Assembly (NCBI GenBank): GCA_041687475.1
Contig: JAWLBW010000243.1
Coordinates: 1 to 7,268 of the forward strand
DNA length: 7,268 bases
Origin: JAWLBW01 sp041687475
Lineage (GTDB): Bacteria; J088; JAWLBW01
Reading direction: 5' to 3'
How positions within the stretch are numbered: the stretch's first letter is position 1; each line of letters opens with the position of its first letter. Under the pieces are notes generated by a model that was not told where the DNA came from, ran no database searches, and worked only from the letters and a program-made list of their open reading frames with translations. Of this stretch, positions 1-4,845 are shown in pieces. The translations under genes were made by a program, and so were the position numbers.

Positions 1-225
1 GAGATTGACGGTTTTCAATTCATTGAATCCTATGGTGAGAACGAAGCCTGGCGCGGCGTACCCATCGTCGTCGTGACCGCAAAGGATGTAACGCAGGAAG
101 AGCGCGACTGGATGAACGGTTCGGTGCAGCGCATTGTGCAGAAGGGCTCGTATTCCAAAGACGAGCTTCTGGGTGAGGTGCTTACCCAGGTTCTCGTCTG
201 CACCGGACGCGCCATTCCAAACTGA
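1..225 (+). CDS. Receiver-domain C-terminus of a probable hybrid histidine kinase (5' end outside window)
   Basis: The reading frame is open from the first base to the TGA at 223-225, giving 74 visible residues. They match the second half of a CheY-like receiver. EIDGF is the segment that follows the phospho-acceptor Asp, which itself lies just outside the window. VPIVVVTAKD carries the conserved Thr, and IVQKGSYSKDELL carries the conserved Lys. The WMNGSVQRIVQKG type of ending is, from general knowledge, usual for receivers fused to the C-terminus of hybrid sensor kinases rather than for stand-alone DNA-binding regulators, and no output domain follows. The next gene begins 12 bases after the stop, so this is probably the first visible member of a signalling operon. 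That the missing N-terminal part is a kinase is inference. Confidence 0.75.
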   Translation, partial: EIDGFQFIESYGENEAWRGVPIVVVTAKDVTQEERDWMNGSVQRIVQKGSYSKDELLGEVLTQVLVCTGRAIPN

Positions 226-237
226 GAGCTAAAGCTG

Positions 238-615
238 ATGCCACGAATATTACTGGTCGAAGACAACGAACTCAACCGCGATATGCTGTCACGTCGCCTG
301 ACCCGGCGTGGCTATGAGATTCTCATTGCCGTCGACGGCAAGCAGGGCGTCGAGATGGCCGAGGCCGAACAGCCCGAGCTCATTCTCATGGACATGAGCC
401 TGCCCGTGCTTGACGGTTGGGAGGCGACGCGGGCCATTCGGGCCAAGGACTCGACGAAGTCGATACCCGTCATCGCGCTCACGGCCAACGCCATGGCCGG
501 CGACCGCGAAAAGGCGCTCGATGCGGGCTGTGACGACTACGACACCAAACCGGTCGACCTCGAGCGGCTCCTGGGCAAGATGCAGGCGGCGCTCGACGGC
601 AAGGTGGGTATATGA
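238..615 (+). CDS. Single-domain response regulator, DivK/CheY-like
   Basis: This 125-residue protein is one receiver domain with no output domain. The acidic pocket is E8-D9, the phospho-acceptor is D52 in LILMDMSLPVLDGW, the conserved Thr is T82 in IALTANAM, and the conserved Lys is K104 in DTKPVD. The MDMSLPVLDGWEATR block is typical of DivK-like regulators and of receivers that pass phosphate between kinases and phosphotransfer proteins. It presumably acts in the cytoplasm as a phospho-shuttle or allosteric regulator for the neighbouring kinase and cyclase. No strong Shine-Dalgarno sequence precedes the ATG; only a weak GAGAG lies upstream. Its 3' end overlaps the next gene by ATGA, so the two are probably translationally coupled. 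The partner and pathway cannot be read from the sequence. Confidence 0.93.
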   Translation: MPRILLVEDNELNRDMLSRRLTRRGYEILIAVDGKQGVEMAEAEQPELILMDMSLPVLDGWEATRAIRAKDSTKSIPVIALTANAMAGDREKALDAGCDDYDTKPVDLERLLGKMQAALDGKVGI

Positions 616-1676
616 GCGATGCGGCGCCGCAGATACTGGTTGTCGACGACAACGAGATGAACCGTGACGTGTTGTCGCGGCGCCTGCGCAAGCTTGGGCT
701 GGCGGTCGAAATGGCGGTCGACGGACGCGACGCCCTGGCCAAGCTGCGCGAGCAGCCTTTCGATCTGGTGCTGCTCGATATCATGATGCCCGAACTCAAC
801 GGCTACGAAGTGTTGGCAGCGATGAAGGAAGACGCCGACCTGCGTCACGTACCGGTAATCATGATTTCGGCCATCGACGAAATCGAAAGCATCGTCAAGT
901 GCATCGACCTCGGGGCCGAAGACTATCTCACCAAGCCCTTTAATCCGACCCTGCTCAGGGCACGTGTCGGCGCCTGCCTCGAAAAGAAGTATCTTCGCGA
1001 CCAGGAACGGCGATATCTGCAGGAAATCGAAGAAGAACGTAAGCGGTACGAAGACCTGCTGCACGTCATTCTGCCCACCGACGTGGTGCACGAGTTGAAG
1101 GAAACCAACACCGTGCAGCCGCGACGCTACGAGCGGGTGGCCGTCATGTTCTGCGACATCGTGGGCTTTACCGAGTTCTGTCAGTCACACGACCCCGAAG
1201 TGGTCGTCGAGCGGCTGCAGGGCGTCATTGAAGCCTTTGAAGACGTCGCCCACGAACACGGTCTCGAGAAAATCAAGACCATCGGCGATGCTTTCATGGC
1301 GGCCTCGGGGCTGCTTACCGAAGTCGAAAACCCCGTGGGCGACTGCGTGCGCGCCGGACTCGCCATGCATGAAGCGATAGCCCGGGTGGCCAAGGGCTGG
1401 CAGGTACGCATCGGCATTCACGCCGGGCCGGTGCTCGCCGGGGTCATCGGCCGACGCAAGTACCTCTTCGACGTCTGGGGCGATACCGTCAACACGGCGG
1501 CACGCCTTGAAAGTCACGGTGTGGCGGGCTACATCAACCTGAGCGAGAGCGCCGCTGCGGCGGTGTCCGACCTTTTTCCCGTGCGGGCCCGCGGGGCCAT
1601 GCCCGTGAAAGGGAAGGGCGATATGGAAATGTTTCTCGTGATTCCCGAGGGCGATTCGTCGGCGGCCGGCGTTTGA
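612..1676 (+). CDS. Response regulator with class III adenylate cyclase output domain
   Basis: This 354-residue fusion should convert ATP to cAMP under the control of receiver phosphorylation. Residues 7-122 are a complete receiver: D12-D13, phospho-acceptor D56 in LVLLDIMMP, S86, and K108 in LTKPF. Residues about 124-150 are a charged helix likely to form the dimerising signal coil. The cyclase homology domain spans about 170-345. It has both metal-binding Asp residues (D182 in FCDIVGFT and D226 in IGDAF). It also has the adenine-specifying pair, K222 in EKIKTIGDAF and D287 in FDVWGDTVN, which marks an adenylate rather than a guanylate cyclase. Transition-state residues N294 and R298 are present. 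One chain therefore holds a full catalytic set, expected to work as a homodimer with two active sites. Its start overlaps the stop of the DivK-like gene. No membrane segment or signal peptide is visible, so it should be cytoplasmic. Confidence 0.95.
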   Translation: MSDAAPQILVVDDNEMNRDVLSRRLRKLGLAVEMAVDGRDALAKLREQPFDLVLLDIMMPELNGYEVLAAMKEDADLRHVPVIMISAIDEIESIVKCIDLGAEDYLTKPFNPTLLRARVGACLEKKYLRDQERRYLQEIEEERKRYEDLLHVILPTDVVHELKETNTVQPRRYERVAVMFCDIVGFTEFCQSHDPEVVVERLQGVIEAFEDVAHEHGLEKIKTIGDAFMAASGLLTEVENPVGDCVRAGLAMHEAIARVAKGWQVRIGIHAGPVLAGVIGRRKYLFDVWGDTVNTAARLESHGVAGYINLSESAAAAVSDLFPVRARGAMPVKGKGDMEMFLVIPEGDSSAAGV

Positions 1677-1704
1677 CGCGGCGGGCAAGCCCTTCGCCGC
1701 CGCG
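1677..1704 (+). other. GC-rich stem-loop directly after the cyclase gene
   Basis: CGCGGCGG (1677-1684) pairs perfectly with CCGCCGCG (1697-1704) across a 12-base loop, starting at the base after the cyclase stop codon. There is no T-tract after it, so it is not a standard intrinsic terminator. It may protect the 3' end of the mRNA, help Rho-independent pausing, or be a chance pairing in GC-rich DNA. The rest of the gap to the gene at 1816 shows no convincing promoter. Confidence 0.4.
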
Positions 1705-1815
1705 GCATCGGGCAGACCGCTTCGCGATGGAAGCCTTCCTGTTCTCCGACGAGCTTCCTCCGAAGCCGCCGTCTTCACCGCTGCCGATTAACACTCTTCT
1801 GTCTCGAGCATTCGC

Positions 1816-2235
1816 ATGAAGCAACTCGGCCGTCGCGTCATCGCCGTCCTTACCGGTCTTGTGATGGGGCTCATCTGCCTGTCGATCATCGAACTCATCG
1901 GCATGCTCCTGTTTCCCCTGCCCGAGGGGGTCGACCCCACAGACGAAACGGCTCTTCGCGAAATCGCCGCACAAATACCCGCCGGGGCTTTCGTATCCAT
2001 CGTGGCGGCCTGGTTCGCCGGCACGTTCATCGGCTCGTACGTAACGGCTCGGCTCGCGCCCGATGCGCCCCGGGCGCATGCGGCCGGGGTTACGGCGCTG
2101 CTGCTTGCCGCCGGCGTGTCCAACATGCTCATGATTCCCCATCCACTGTGGGTCTGGGTCAGCGGTATTCTGGCCTTTCTCATCGGGGGCGACCTGGGCA
2201 TGCGCGTCGCCCTGCGGCCCGTCGGGGGCAAGTAA
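1816..2235 (+). CDS. Small four-helix membrane protein, function unknown
   Basis: This 139-residue protein is strongly hydrophobic, with four predicted membrane helices at about residues 8-33, 55-78, 87-106 and 111-131. A positively charged N-terminus (KQLGRR) suggests that end faces the cytoplasm. The only sizeable soluble part is an acidic loop, about residues 36-54, between helices 1 and 2. Gly and Ala are frequent in helices 2-4, with GAF, AGTFIGS and GGDLG small-residue motifs that favour tight helix packing. I recognise no catalytic motif or named family. The ATG at 1816 lacks a clear Shine-Dalgarno sequence (only a weak GAG about 8 bases upstream). The long open frame, its hydrophobicity pattern and its place between two real genes support it as a true gene. 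It lies 139 bases after the cyclase, so it may be transcribed separately. Confidence 0.8.
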   Translation: MKQLGRRVIAVLTGLVMGLICLSIIELIGMLLFPLPEGVDPTDETALREIAAQIPAGAFVSIVAAWFAGTFIGSYVTARLAPDAPRAHAAGVTALLLAAGVSNMLMIPHPLWVWVSGILAFLIGGDLGMRVALRPVGGK

Positions 2236-2292
2236 GACCGGCAATTTCAAGGGCGAAGACTGCTCGCGGGGAAGCTTTCCGGTCGCCCCTGC

Positions 2293-2321
2293 TGGCCGCT
2301 ACGCCGCCGTCGTGCTATTCT
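2293..2321 (+). promoter_or_regulatory. Possible extended -10 promoter for the ABC-F gene
   Basis: TGCTATTCT (2313-2321) fits an extended -10 element (TGn plus TATTCT). The -35 position holds TGGCCG (2293-2298), which matches the consensus poorly, as is common for extended -10 promoters. Transcription would begin near 2328 and leave a leader of about 150 bases before the ABC-F start. This is assigned by inspection only. Confidence 0.35.
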
Positions 2322-2330
2322 TTGGGAAAC

Positions 2331-2479
2331 CACTTTTTTCTCACGGAGAAAAGTGCCTTGCCGGCCGGAAACCCCACGCTCAGGCAAGGCCCGTTATGAC
2401 CGCCTGATTGAACCCAGCTCTGTCGCAGTCTTCCCCTTCGGGGGGAATCTCTGAGACCTCTTTTTCCCCGGTTCAATCA
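2331..2479 (+). promoter_or_regulatory. Structured leader of the ABC-F gene with start-codon-covering inverted repeat
   Basis: Several inverted repeats follow one another. CACTTTT...CTC (2331-2342) pairs with GAGAAAAGTG (2346-2355) with a two-base bulge. GCCTTGCC (2355-2362) pairs with GGCAAGGC (2383-2390). A perfect 10-bp repeat, TGATTGAACC (2405-2414) with GGTTCAATCA (2470-2479), includes the A of the ABC-F ATG. Inside the last one, TTCCCC (2431-2436) closes a TTCG tetraloop with GGGGG. The same GGGGAA (2442-2447) can instead pair with a second TTCCCC at 2464-2469, so two exclusive folds are possible. No Shine-Dalgarno sequence is visible before the ATG. A 33-codon GTG-started frame (2353-2454) with GGAG 4 bases upstream runs through these elements. 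Known ABC-F resistance genes often use leader-peptide attenuation; its use here is inference. Confidence 0.45.
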
Positions 2480-4101
2480 TGCAGGGTACCCTTTCCGTGT
2501 CTTCTCTGGGCCTCGTTCTGCCCGACGGCTCTACGCTTTTCCGCAATCTTGACGCCTCGTTCGGTCGCGAACGCACCGGTTTGATCGGCCCCAACGGGGT
2601 CGGCAAAAGCACGCTGCTCGCCGTGCTGGCCGGTCACCGCGAGCCGAGCGAGGGCGGCGTGCATCGCGAAGCGCGAACCGCGCTGCTCACCCAGCTCTCG
2701 CGTTTCGGTGGCGACGCCACGGTTGCCGACGAGCTCGGCGTCAGTGGGCTGCTTCGGGCATTGGCAAGGGCCGAGCAGGGCAATGCCACACTTGAGGAAC
2801 TGTCGCTGATCGACGGCGCCTGGGATTTGCCCGAGCGCGTGGCGACAGCCCTCGAGCGCTGCGGCATCGCCCACATAGACACCGATACGCCCCTGGGCCG
2901 GTTGAGCGGCGGCGAACGGGTGCGCGTGCGCTTTGCCGGGCTGCTTCTGGCTGACGCCGACTTCGTGCTGCTCGACGAGCCCACGAACCACCTCGACGTC
3001 CGGGGCCGGGCCTTCGTGTACGAATTCGTAGCGGGGTGGAAGGGCGGCCTGCTCACCGCTTCTCATGACCGCCGTCTGCTGGGTCTTGTCGACCGCATTG
3101 CCGAGTTGCGCCCCGACGGACTCGCACTCTACGGGGGAAACTGGCACTTCTACCGCGCGCGCAAGGCCGAAGAGCAGGAGGCCGCCCGGCAACACCTGCG
3201 CGCTGCAGAGGAAGAGCTCGACGCCGTCCGTCGCGCCTCCCGTGCTGCGGCCGAACGACAGGAACGACGCTCGTCGCGCGGTAGAAGCCGGTTTCTTGAA
3301 CGGCAGGACATGCCCCGCGTTCTCGCCGGCGCCCGCAAGCGGCGGGCGCAGGAAACGGCCGGAAAGCTATCCGACGTACATGGTCGGCGTATCGGCGATG
3401 CGCAACAGCGCCTGCGTGAGGCAAAGGAAGCCGTCGACGAACTTCCGGTGGCGGCCGTCGACCTGCAGGCAACCAAGGCGGCCGCCGCGCGGCGAATGCT
3501 TGCGCTCGAAGAGGTAAACGTACGGTTTCCCGGGCAGGCGCACCCCTTCTGGTCACAGGGCGTGAATCTCGTGGTGACCGGGCGCGAGCGTATCGCACTG
3601 GTCGGCGCCAACGGAACGGGTAAGACGCTGCTGCTGCAGATTGCGGCGGGGCTGCGCGTGCCCGAACTGGGCGCCATGCACATCGGGGCGAGACGGGCCG
3701 TGTACCTCGACCAGCACGCGGCGTTCTTACAGCCGGAACTTTCGGTGCTCGACAACCTGCGTGCAGGCGCCCCGGGCAAGGCCGAACACGAAGCACGCAT
3801 TCTCCTGGCGCGCCTGGGGTTCCCCGGCAACGCCGCCCTGAAACCGGCGGCGGTGTTGAGCGGAGGCGAGCGCATGCGCGCGGCCGTGGCCTGCCTGCTG
3901 GCAGCCGACCAGGCCCCCGATTTTCTACTGCTCGACGAACCAGACAACAATCTCGACTTGAGCGCCATGCAGGCAATGGCCGATGCCCTGCGCCGCTACT
4001 CGGGGGCCATGCTCGTCGTGAGTCACGATGAGGCGTTTCTCGATGATGTAGGGATTACACGGCGGTTCGAGTTGCCGGCGTGCACGGACGGGCGGGGGTG
4101 A
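2479..4101 (+). CDS. ABC-F family ATPase (two ATP-binding domains, no membrane domain)
   Basis: This 540-residue protein has two nucleotide-binding domains in one chain and no membrane helices, which defines ABC-F proteins acting on ribosomes. Domain 1 has Walker A GPNGVGKST (37-45), signature LSGGE (142-146), Walker B and D-loop LLDEPTNHLD (164-173), and switch His196. Domain 2 has Walker A GANGTGKT (376-383), signature LSGGE (460-464), Walker B LLDEPDNNLD (484-493) with Asp489 where Thr is usual, and switch His516. The linker, about residues 216-335, is rich in Arg, Glu and Ala and should form the coiled arm that reaches toward the P-site tRNA. Both catalytic Glu residues (E167, E487) are present. 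ABC-F members either aid translation (EttA, Uup, YheS, YbiT types) or protect ribosomes from antibiotics. The sequence does not decide which applies, so no symbol is given. The ATG at 2479 is the first after an in-frame stop at 2452-2454. Repeat DNA begins straight after its stop. Confidence 0.93.
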   Translation: MQGTLSVSSLGLVLPDGSTLFRNLDASFGRERTGLIGPNGVGKSTLLAVLAGHREPSEGGVHREARTALLTQLSRFGGDATVADELGVSGLLRALARAEQGNATLEELSLIDGAWDLPERVATALERCGIAHIDTDTPLGRLSGGERVRVRFAGLLLADADFVLLDEPTNHLDVRGRAFVYEFVAGWKGGLLTASHDRRLLGLVDRIAELRPDGLALYGGNWHFYRARKAEEQEAARQHLRAAEEELDAVRRASRAAAERQERRSSRGRSRFLERQDMPRVLAGARKRRAQETAGKLSDVHGRRIGDAQQRLREAKEAVDELPVAAVDLQATKAAAARRMLALEEVNVRFPGQAHPFWSQGVNLVVTGRERIALVGANGTGKTLLLQIAAGLRVPELGAMHIGARRAVYLDQHAAFLQPELSVLDNLRAGAPGKAEHEARILLARLGFPGNAALKPAAVLSGGERMRAAVACLLAADQAPDFLLLDEPDNNLDLSAMQAMADALRRYSGAMLVVSHDEAFLDDVGITRRFELPACTDGRG

Positions 4102-4105
4102 CCGT

Positions 4106-4161
4106 GTGAACGGTGGTGAAGGGTGAACGGTGGTCGGTTGTGATAGGTGAAAGGTGATAGG
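4106..4161 (+). repeat. Degenerate GGTGA-type short repeats
   Basis: The 12-mer GTGAACGGTGGT occurs at 4106-4117 and 4123-4134. GTGATAGG occurs at 4140-4147 and 4154-4161, 14 bases apart, which is twice a 7-base period. The block reads as worn heptamer-like units and sits between the ABC-F stop and the clean heptamer array. A 6-bp stem, CGTGCA (4165-4170) with TGCACG (4178-4183), separates it from that array. No coding signal is seen. Confidence 0.7.
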
Positions 4162-4184
4162 GGGCGTGCAGCACGATTGCACGG

Positions 4185-4352
4185 CTGTGACCTGTGACCA
4201 GTGACCGGTGGCCTGTGACCAGTGACCTGTGACCAGTGACCGGTGGCCTGTGACCAGTGACCTGTGACCAGTGACCTGTGACCAGTGACCTGTGGCCTGT
4301 GACCAGTGACCTGTGGCCTGTGACCAGTGACCTGTGACTTGCGACCGGTGGC
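4185..4352 (+). repeat. Tandem array of 24 heptamers, consensus C-N-G-T-G-R-C
   Basis: The 168 bases divide without any gap into 24 units of 7 bases. The variants are CTGTGAC, CAGTGAC, CTGTGGC and CGGTGGC, with one TTGCGAC near the end. CTGTGAC-CAGTGAC pairs dominate and longer blocks recur, which suggests growth by slippage or unequal exchange of multi-unit blocks. Because 7 is not a multiple of 3, frames through the array read as heptapeptide repeats, which explains the long minus-strand open frames here; I do not regard these as genes. Units are contiguous with no spacers, so this is not CRISPR. The function is unknown. It lies in the non-coding stretch between the ABC-F gene and the SAM-responsive leader. 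Confidence 0.97.
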
Positions 4353-4462
4353 CCTTCGAGATCGTGCCGCGCTTCGATGGGAGGCTGCACGGCCATGCGC
4401 ATCACTGCCCGAAATGATTTCCGGAAAGACTGCGACCGACAGTGCGCAAGGGCGGCGGTCTT
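4353..4462. other. Unique spacer between the two repeat arrays
   Basis: These 110 bases separate the heptamer and octamer arrays. I see no promoter, RNA fold or credible gene. A 33-codon frame from 4394 runs into the octamer array and has no ribosome binding site. Confidence 0.5.
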
Positions 4463-4542
4463 GAAGGTCCGAAGGTCCGAAGGTCTGAAGGTCTGAAGGT
4501 CCGAAAGTCCGCAGGTCTGAAGGTCTGACCGTCCGCAAGTCT
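4463..4542 (+). repeat. Tandem array of 10 octamers, consensus GAAGGTCY
   Basis: The 80 bases divide into ten 8-base units. Six match GAAGGTCC or GAAGGTCT exactly. The four variants, GAAAGTCC, GCAGGTCT, GACCGTCC and GCAAGTCT, are all in the second half, where the array decays. The unit is unrelated in sequence and length to the 7-base array 110 bases upstream. No coding or regulatory role is evident. It ends 29 bases before the -35 element of the next promoter. Confidence 0.95.
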
Positions 4543-4571
4543 CCCCGCTCGCAGGGTAACCGTCGATTCAC

Positions 4572-4600
4572 TTGACACCCCGGTCGTGATGTGGGATATT
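4572..4600 (+). promoter_or_regulatory. Sigma70-type promoter for the SAM-responsive leader and DUF3293 gene
   Basis: A perfect -35 TTGACA (4572-4577) is followed by a 17-base spacer and GATATT (4595-4600), which matches four of six -10 positions and is preceded by TGG, an extended -10 feature. Transcription would start near 4607, about 11 bases before the first riboswitch stem. That spacing fits a leader that begins with the sensor RNA. Confidence 0.7.
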
Positions 4601-4617
4601 CATCTTACATTACAGAC

Positions 4618-4673
4618 AGCGCCGATTTGAATCTCAGCTTGCGGGCGCTTTAGAAGAACGGCTAAAGAGGGAG
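4618..4673 (+). promoter_or_regulatory. SAM-II-like riboswitch, first copy
   Basis: This RNA should bind S-adenosylmethionine. Stem P1 is six perfect pairs, AGCGCC (4618-4623) with GGCGCT (4644-4649). The 20-base loop between holds the SAM-II marks GATTT (4624-4628) and TTGC (4639-4642). After P1 comes GCTAAA (4661-4666), the other hallmark. The pseudoknot can form as AGC (4636-4638) with GCT (4661-4663) and CTC (4633-4635) with GAG (4667-4669), leaving AAA in the groove as in the known fold. From memory of the SAM-II crystal structure, the Us contacting the sulfonium and the U pairing with the SAM adenine correspond to T4627, T4640 and T4663; all are present. GAGGGAG (4667-4673) is a Shine-Dalgarno-like sequence partly inside the pseudoknot. 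CTTTAG (4648-4653) can also pair with CTAAAG (4662-4667), a plausible ligand-free alternative. The assignment is by motif, not by covariance model. Confidence 0.8.
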
Positions 4674-4683
4674 CACACGTGGG

Positions 4684-4716
4684 CCCGTTTCAGCCAAAGC
4701 TGGGACGGGATTTTTT
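4684..4716 (+). terminator. Intrinsic terminator between the two riboswitches
   Basis: CCCGTTTCAGC (4684-4694) pairs with GCTGGGACGGG (4699-4709) over a CAAA loop: 11 pairs including two G-U, followed by A and six T (4711-4716). It lies about 110 bases after the predicted transcription start and upstream of the gene, so it must act as an attenuator or create a short RNA. GAACGG (4656-4661), from the 3' part of the first riboswitch, can pair with CCGTTT (4685-4690) and would act as an antiterminator. It shares G4661 with the SAM-bound pseudoknot, so SAM binding would favour termination. That link is inference. Confidence 0.85.
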
Positions 4717-4723
4717 GTGCGCG

Positions 4724-4777
4724 ATCGCCGAGTTAACGACAACTTGCGGGCGATTCATAAATGCAGCTAAAGCGTCG
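4724..4777 (+). promoter_or_regulatory. SAM-II-like riboswitch, second copy
   Basis: P1 is six perfect pairs, ATCGCC (4724-4729) with GGCGAT (4749-4754). The 19-base loop carries GAGTTAAC (4730-4737) and TTGC (4744-4747). The 3' segment ATAAATGCAGCTAAA (4757-4771) is nearly identical to that of the structurally solved environmental SAM-II RNA as I remember it. The pseudoknot can pair CGAC (4737-4740) with GTCG (4774-4777). The predicted ligand-contact positions T4733, T4745 and T4768 are kept; one loop U next to them is G4732. The two copies share the TTGCGGGCG block and GCTAAAG but differ in stems and loops, so they are not a recent duplication. The related SAM-V class, which also follows SAM-II in some marine bacteria, is an alternative label for this copy. 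Confidence 0.8.
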
Positions 4778-4778
4778 C

Positions 4779-4843
4779 CGACCTCTCACCCCGAACGGTC
4801 AGGCTTCGCTGAAACGAAGTATCGGGGAATCAAAACGAGGTCG
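4779..4843 (+). promoter_or_regulatory. Ribosome-binding-site sequestering structure before the DUF3293 gene
   Basis: CGACCTC (4779-4785) is perfectly complementary to GAGGTCG (4837-4843), which contains the Shine-Dalgarno GAGG (4837-4840) placed 5 bases before the ATG. Nested inside are CCCCGA (4789-4794) with TCGGGG (4822-4827) and a CTTCG/CGAAG hairpin (4804-4808 with 4815-4819). The outer stem begins one base after the pseudoknot of the second riboswitch, so the two could stack. This is a credible translational expression platform. Confidence 0.6.
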
Positions 4844-4845
4844 TC

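Noticed and set aside
537..1091. Minus-strand open frames opposite the response regulator and cyclase genes (also 1185-1778 and 1534-2250)
   Set aside because: The plus-strand proteins have intact receiver and cyclase catalytic residues; the antisense frames have no family features or start signals.
2236..2288. Terminator after the small membrane protein gene
   Set aside because: GACCGG/CCGGTC and GGGCGA/TCGCCC are competing pairings with long loops and no T-tract.
3053..3976. Large minus-strand open frames opposite the ABC-F gene (also 3150-3968 and 2473-3195)
   Set aside because: They are shadows in GC-rich DNA: Arg/Pro/Ala-rich, with no recognisable motif, while the plus strand encodes complete ABC-F motifs.
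4141..4352. CRP-cAMP binding sites suggested by many TGTGA words, given the cyclase in the window
   Set aside because: TGTGA occurs only as a direct repeat; the inverted TCACA half at the required 6-base spacing is absent.
4185..4542. CRISPR array
   Set aside because: Units are only 7 or 8 bases, contiguous, with no spacers and no cas genes nearby.
4023..4571. Long minus-strand open frames rich in VTGH and SDLQTF peptide repeats across the arrays
   Set aside because: They are the translation of 7-base and 8-base tandem repeats with no stops, overlap the ABC-F 3' end, and have no ribosome binding site or domain.
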